From Polytrichum commune (taxonomy: Eukaryota > Streptophyta > Polytrichopsida > Polytrichales > Polytrichaceae): a stretch of 64,000 nt of DNA. This document shows, piece by piece, positions 59,898-64,000 of this stretch; position 1 is the stretch's first letter, and each line of letters opens with the position of its first letter. The notes under the pieces were generated by a model, which did not search any database, was not told the origin of the DNA, and saw only the letters and a program-made list of their open reading frames with translations. The translations under genes were made by a program, and so were the position numbers. The stretch lies in NCBI GenBank assembly GCA_950295325.1, contig OX485807.1:34130440-34194439 (forward strand). Direction: 5' to 3'.

Positions 59898-61060
59898 GTG
59901 GATATACCATCCAACCTTCCAAAATTTTATGGAACAAAAGATGAGGATGCTTCGAGGCATTTGGCGAGGTTTATTAAGAGAGTGATTAGTTTGCTCATCA
60001 CCAACCAAGTATATTGGTTGGTTTGGTTTCTTACTACCTTAGAGGGCGAGGCATATGAGTGGTATAGGCATCATGTTGAGGGTCATTTTAGAGCTTGGGA
60101 TCAATTACAAAGAGAGTTTGTGAATGAGTTTAGACCCGAGGTCGGTCAAAGTATGGCTTTTAGAATTTTAATGAATATGAGGCAATGAAGAGAAGAAGAA
60201 ATCTCCGCTTACATTAGGAGGTTTGATTGGGTGTGTGCAAGGTATGTAGGAACTTTGCTTAATGACGAAACACTCAAACAATTCTTTATGTAAGGATTTG
60301 TTAAAGCGGATACTATTTGAGGTGTTTTAGAAAGGAACCCTCGCACATTGGCAGAGGCTAAGGTGGCCGCTAGGAATATGGAGCATATAGATAGAAATTA
60401 CGAGAGATTATGGAGGAGAGAGGATGAATTGATCCCGCTTCTACCAAGGTCGGGAGTGGAGCCAATTAAGCCACTCAGCCCATCTCCATATGTTTCCATT
60501 GAAGCAGTTTTAGCGGTGAGAAAACTTATACCAATGTTAGCATTGCCAGCCCCTAGAGTGGATCCTTAGAGTCAGGCAGTAGAACAGAGATTAGGTGCTA
60601 CTAAATTAGGATTTCAGGAGGCAATGATGAAGCAATTTTAAAGTCTCACGTATCAAATGTTTTTGTTGATTAGGAATCAACAGCCTGGTCCTCGTCCTCA
60701 GATTTAAGTCGAATAATCATTCGTCGGGATTTTGGTATACTCAGTGTCAACAACATGGCCACACTCGTTAGTTTTGTAGGAATGGACCAAACCGTGATCA
60801 AATAATGAACGGTAATGGTCCTCAACAAAGCCAAAGAAGTTAGAATCATAACCAAAATCAAGGAAACATTAGAGGTCCTCCTCCTCGAGGACAGGCTAAT
60901 CAAAATGCCGAGAAGAAGGAGTTCCACCATATATGTGGAAGGTATCATGTCGTAGGTCAATGTTGGTCGGAGAACCAAGGTCAAGGTTGTAGTATTTGTG
61001 GAGGTCCATATCCGTCTAACCAATGTTGTCATCCTGATAAGATCAATGGTATGCCAAACA
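59898..61060 (+). pseudogene. Ty3/gypsy gag (Retrotrans_gag and zinc knuckles), decayed
   Basis: 59898-60569 in one frame resembles the retrotransposon gag core: LPKFYGTKDEDASRHLARF, GEAYEWYRHH, WDQLQREFVNEFRP, then after a stop ISAYIRRFDWVCARY and LAEAKVAARNME. Stops at 60186 (TGA), 60291 (TAA) and 60318 (TGA) break it. Around 60913-61040 come knuckle-like blocks (ICGRYHVVGQCW and CSICGGPYPSNQC) in which some ligands are replaced (H for C, Y for H), as in plant Tat/Athila-type gag. Gag would form the particle and bind RNA. The start is not an ATG in this frame, and the N-terminus is probably lost. Confidence 0.78.
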
Positions 61061-61369
61061 CTCTAACCAACGCACAACGACCGGCTCAAGATGGCATGAG
61101 AGGATCATGACCAGATAATGAAGGAACTAATGATCTTAAACCATCAAACTTCTATTATAATTATGGGAATGCGAACCTTCCGGTACAAGGAGGTCAAGTG
61201 ACACAACCACCTAGACAGATGGGTCCATCTACATATCAGGATGTCATATTTATGGATGTCTCCACCATTCCGGTAGCTTTAGAGGTGTCTCCTACACAAG
61301 TAACATCTACCGATGGTCAAGGTCAGTGTTCTCCGCATGCTAATTCTATATAATTTGTATGAGTTGAGG

Positions 61370-62604
61370 AGTCTGGAAGGAGAAGTTGTGCATGAAGCTC
61401 CAGCATTAGCAGTTACCACTAGAACGATGAGAGGTAAGATGCCAATAGAAGTGGATGTGGAGGAAGACGAGGAAAATCCCTTGGGAGATGTCCCTTATTT
61501 TTCGGATTTGGAGAATGTAGCTAGGAGGCCACTAAGGCACTAGAAAGGGAAAATGAGATTGTTCATGATAGGGAGAGGTCTAATGTCGTCCATGATCTAG
61601 ATGGTAGTGATGTCGGAGATTGGGAAGGTCCATGCATTCCGGTAGATGAGTTTGATAGTGTTAGAAGGACTAAGGCCGATAGAGTAGATGGATATGATCT
61701 TTGGTCCGATCTTAGCTCACTAAAAGCTGACATCACCTTTGATCAGTTGTTAGAAATCTCACCAATGGCTAGGAAGACTTTGAAGGAAGGAATGCCGGTG
61801 ACTAAAAGGACTCGAAAGCCCAAGACTAGAGTGTCTACATGAGTTCAAATGCAAGGGAGGATTCGAGAGGTTAAGGCGGTGGAGATCGAGGTTACGGTAC
61901 TGGACAAGGTGGTTCCTAATGTATTGGTTGATGGTAGAAGTAGTCTCAACATTTTATCCGAGCACACCATGAAGAAGTTGGGATTGAGTTTGACCGGTCC
62001 ATCACCATTGGTCATCAATATGGCGAACCAAAGTCCGGTGGTTTCAGTGGAAATTATTAAGGATTGTCGACTTAGCACGGGTGGCGATGAGTACGTTGTT
62101 ACCTTTCAAGTGATTAAAATGCATGACAACAAGGATGCATTTCCCATCTTGTTAGTAAGACCTTGGTTAAGAATGGCCAACGCCGTGGTAGATTGGGGAG
62201 GACAAAAACCTTCCATCACTTATGGTCCTGATGATAATAGAGTCAAGGTCTCAATAACATCCTTGAGTGGTTGGGTTAGAGAGGAGATTGATCCTATTTC
62301 GGATGATGAGGAGAATGGTAAGAGTATTGGAAAGTTTGATGATACATTGGTGGGGGTAGTTCAATTGAACGATGAGAAGGCTAAGATGTATTCAAGTTCA
62401 GGTTTTCTAGGTCCTAGCTTTTACAACCAAGAGGATAATGGGGATTTTGCATCTTGGTTGAGACAATATCCGGAGTCCATTAGCGATGTTATGATGATGT
62501 CCCATAGTTGTATTCTCCGAGATGATATGTCTAGTTCGCAGAGGGAGTATTATTTGTCTTTAGAGCCATGTGAGGTTCTCACGGAGGAAGAATGGGTACA
62601 ATGA
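61370..62604 (+). pseudogene. Gypsy aspartic protease segment, tandem copy 1, inactive
   Basis: The upstream part (61370-61543) loses frame at RRPLRH near 61540 and continues in another frame (LERENEIVHDRERSN...YDLWSDLSSLKADITF) to a TGA near 61840, where copy 2 has an open codon. The frame 61849-62604 then gives the retropepsin fold: LVDGRSSLNIL at residues 26-36, KKLGL, CRLSTGG, and FPILLVRPWLRMANAVVDW as the C-terminal flap and hydrophobic region. The active site should read D-x-G; here D28-G29-R30 replaces the essential glycine, so catalysis is unlikely. It is related to 62644-63909 throughout. Confidence 0.82.
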
Positions 62605-62643
62605 TGACTCACTCCATAGATAGGTGATGTTGAAGTTAGTGAT

Positions 62644-63909
62644 GTGAGTTTGGTACATGTAGATGAGACTCAACAGGAGAGGGCTATCTTGGAGGCTTCT
62701 AAGTTAGAGGAACCTTTACATTTTAGGAGAGGGAAGGCCCCATTAGAGGTAGGAGTACAGGGTCAAGAGGAGTATTCTTCGGATGAGGCTCCTAATCTTT
62801 CCGAATTGGATAAGGTAGCTAGAGTAGCTAGAAGGGCCACTAGAGAGTTGGAGAGGGAGAATGTAATTCTTCATGATAGAGAGAGGCCTAATGTCATTCA
62901 TGATTTGGAAGATAGTGAGATGGGAGAATTGGAAGGACCGGAAATTCCTTTGGATGAGTTTGATGGTGTTGGCAATGCCAAAGTGAAGAAGTCGAGTCGC
63001 TACGATTTATGGGCCGATCTTAGCTCACTTAAGGCCTATATTACCTTCGGACAATTGTTGGAGATTTCACCCGTAGTTAGGAAGACTCTCAAGGAAGGAA
63101 TGTCAGTGACTAGGAGAACTAGGAAGGTTAAGCCTAGGATGGTGGCTATAGTTCAAATGCAAGGAGGAATACGAGATATCAAACCAATTGAAATTGAGGT
63201 TTTGGTGGTCGACAAGATGATTCTTAATGTGCTAGTGGATGGAGGTAGCGGACTAAACATCTTGCCGGAGCATACCATGAAGAGGTTGGGACTTAGTCTT
63301 ACGGGTTCATCACCTTTCATCATCAATATGACGAATCAAAGTCCGGCCGTGCCTTTGGGGATGATTAAGGATTGTAGGATTAGCACTGGAGGGGAAAAAT
63401 ATGTGGTCACCTTTCATATCATCAAAATGCATTCTAATAAGGATGCATTTCTCATCTTGTTAGATAGGCCATTGTTGAGAATGGCGGATGCCATAGTGGA
63501 TTGGGTAGGAGTCAAGCCATCCATTACTTATGGTCCGGAGGACAATAGGGTCAAAGTTCCCATAGGGTCGCTAGGTGGTTGGATTAGACAAGAGATTGTT
63601 TCATCTTCGGAAGATGAACGTGATGCCAAGGAGGATGGCAATAATGATGAGGCATTGATAGGAGTAGTTCATTCGGGTGGTCTAGGTCATAGTTTCTATA
63701 ATTATGGGGATGATAGGGAGTATGCCCAATGGTTGAGAGATTATCAGGAGTTCGAATTCGATGTTATGACCACGTCCCATCATGCATGTTTGAGGGATGA
63801 CATTGTTAGTTCAAGGAACGAGAAATATTCCTTGTTAGAACCATATGAGGTGCTCACCGAGGAAGAGTGGATTTTAGGGGAATTAACACTTTGGGTTGAT
63901 AGTATGTAA
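62644..63909 (+). CDS. Gypsy aspartic protease segment, tandem copy 2, open
   Basis: An uninterrupted frame of 421 codons ends TAA before a third repeat begins. Residues 1-160 are acidic and linker-like, with RELERENVILHDRERPN and YDLWADLSSLKAYITF as in copy 1. Retropepsin follows: LVDGGSGLNIL with D199-G200-G201-S202 (intact D-x-G), then RLGLSLTG, CRISTGG, and LILLDRPLLRMADAIVDW. The C-terminal 100 residues are acidic and end PYEVLTEEEW. In gypsy polyproteins protease cleaves Gag-Pol; here no reverse transcriptase follows within the window. The first codon in the frame is GTG and the true N-terminus would be fused to upstream Gag, so the segment is probably not translated alone. Confidence 0.82.
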   Translation: MSLVHVDETQQERAILEASKLEEPLHFRRGKAPLEVGVQGQEEYSSDEAPNLSELDKVARVARRATRELERENVILHDRERPNVIHDLEDSEMGELEGPEIPLDEFDGVGNAKVKKSSRYDLWADLSSLKAYITFGQLLEISPVVRKTLKEGMSVTRRTRKVKPRMVAIVQMQGGIRDIKPIEIEVLVVDKMILNVLVDGGSGLNILPEHTMKRLGLSLTGSSPFIINMTNQSPAVPLGMIKDCRISTGGEKYVVTFHIIKMHSNKDAFLILLDRPLLRMADAIVDWVGVKPSITYGPEDNRVKVPIGSLGGWIRQEIVSSSEDERDAKEDGNNDEALIGVVHSGGLGHSFYNYGDDREYAQWLRDYQEFEFDVMTTSHHACLRDDIVSSRNEKYSLLEPYEVLTEEEWILGELTLWVDSM

Positions 63910-64000
63910 GAGAGTGACGTAAGTTTAGTACATGTAGATAGGACTCAAGATTATGATGCTATCATAGAAATGGAGAAGTTGGAGGAGCCTTTACACTTCG

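Larger units (their letters stand above)
61330..64000 (+). repeat. Tandem repeat of a protease-bearing segment, period about 1.28-1.31 kb
   Basis: Copy 1 runs about 61330-62627, copy 2 about 62628-63903, and copy 3 starts about 63904 and leaves the window. Anchors: 'gtacatgtagat.agactcaa' at 62653 and 63928 (1275 bp apart) and 'gttcaaatgcaaggagg' at 61843 and 63151 (1308 bp apart). Copies are diverged but colinear at DNA and protein level, including the tail PYEVLTEEEW. Confidence 0.9.

Overview
This 64 kb window is nuclear DNA of a land plant. The evidence is one intact, intron-rich, plant-type PQ-loop transporter gene surrounded by remnants of plant transposon families: CACTA tnp2 with the Transposase_21, DUF4218 and DUF4216 blocks, a second CACTA-type gene of the Transposase_24 kind, a LINE with a DUF4283-like ORF1, and a Ty3/gypsy element. 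One gene in 64 kb, heavy nesting and many degenerate repeats suggest a large, repeat-rich genome (lycophyte, fern or gymnosperm rather than a compact angiosperm). This placement is an inference; no marker fixes the species.

Region 1-6000 is a degenerate tandem array of about 240-250 bp units. It has been invaded by two copies of one 1.5-1.7 kb terminal-inverted-repeat (TIR) transposon in opposite orientation, and by smaller MITEs. Region 6000-14000 is mostly non-coding, with a MITE and dispersed repeats.

Region 14116-20818 (minus strand) is the one well-supported host gene. I reconstructed it as 12 exons with GT-AG introns encoding a 402-residue seven-helix PQ-loop protein, including microexons of 27 and 21 bp. 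Its introns carry repeats and a 39-bp copy of part of exon 1. A tandem duplication (20.9-21.4 kb) and a CpG-rich block (22.15-22.47 kb) lie upstream and probably hold the 5' UTR and promoter.

Region 22.5-42.6 kb is intergenic and dominated by recurring families: a TA-flanked MITE family with TACACTAAAT ends (eight copies in the window), a roughly 500-bp GGGCCACTT-ended family (four loci), a roughly 170-200 bp MITE with 8-10 bp target duplications (three copies), a pogo-like element and a foldback. At 38.6-41.6 kb lies a broken coding remnant that I read as an unfamiliar transposase.

Region 42.9-64 kb is a transposon nest: LINE ORF1 (43.0-45.1), a decayed CACTA tnp2 on the minus strand (45.5-49.7) with an inverted duplication and a 32-bp minisatellite, tandem-repeat-rich non-coding DNA (50-54 kb), a probable LTR end with an initiator-tRNA-Met-like primer site (55.08), a CACTA second ORF (55.3-57.6), a LINE ORF2 fragment (58.0-59.5), and a gypsy gag and protease region (59.7-64.0) in which the aspartic protease segment is tandemly repeated and runs off the window edge.
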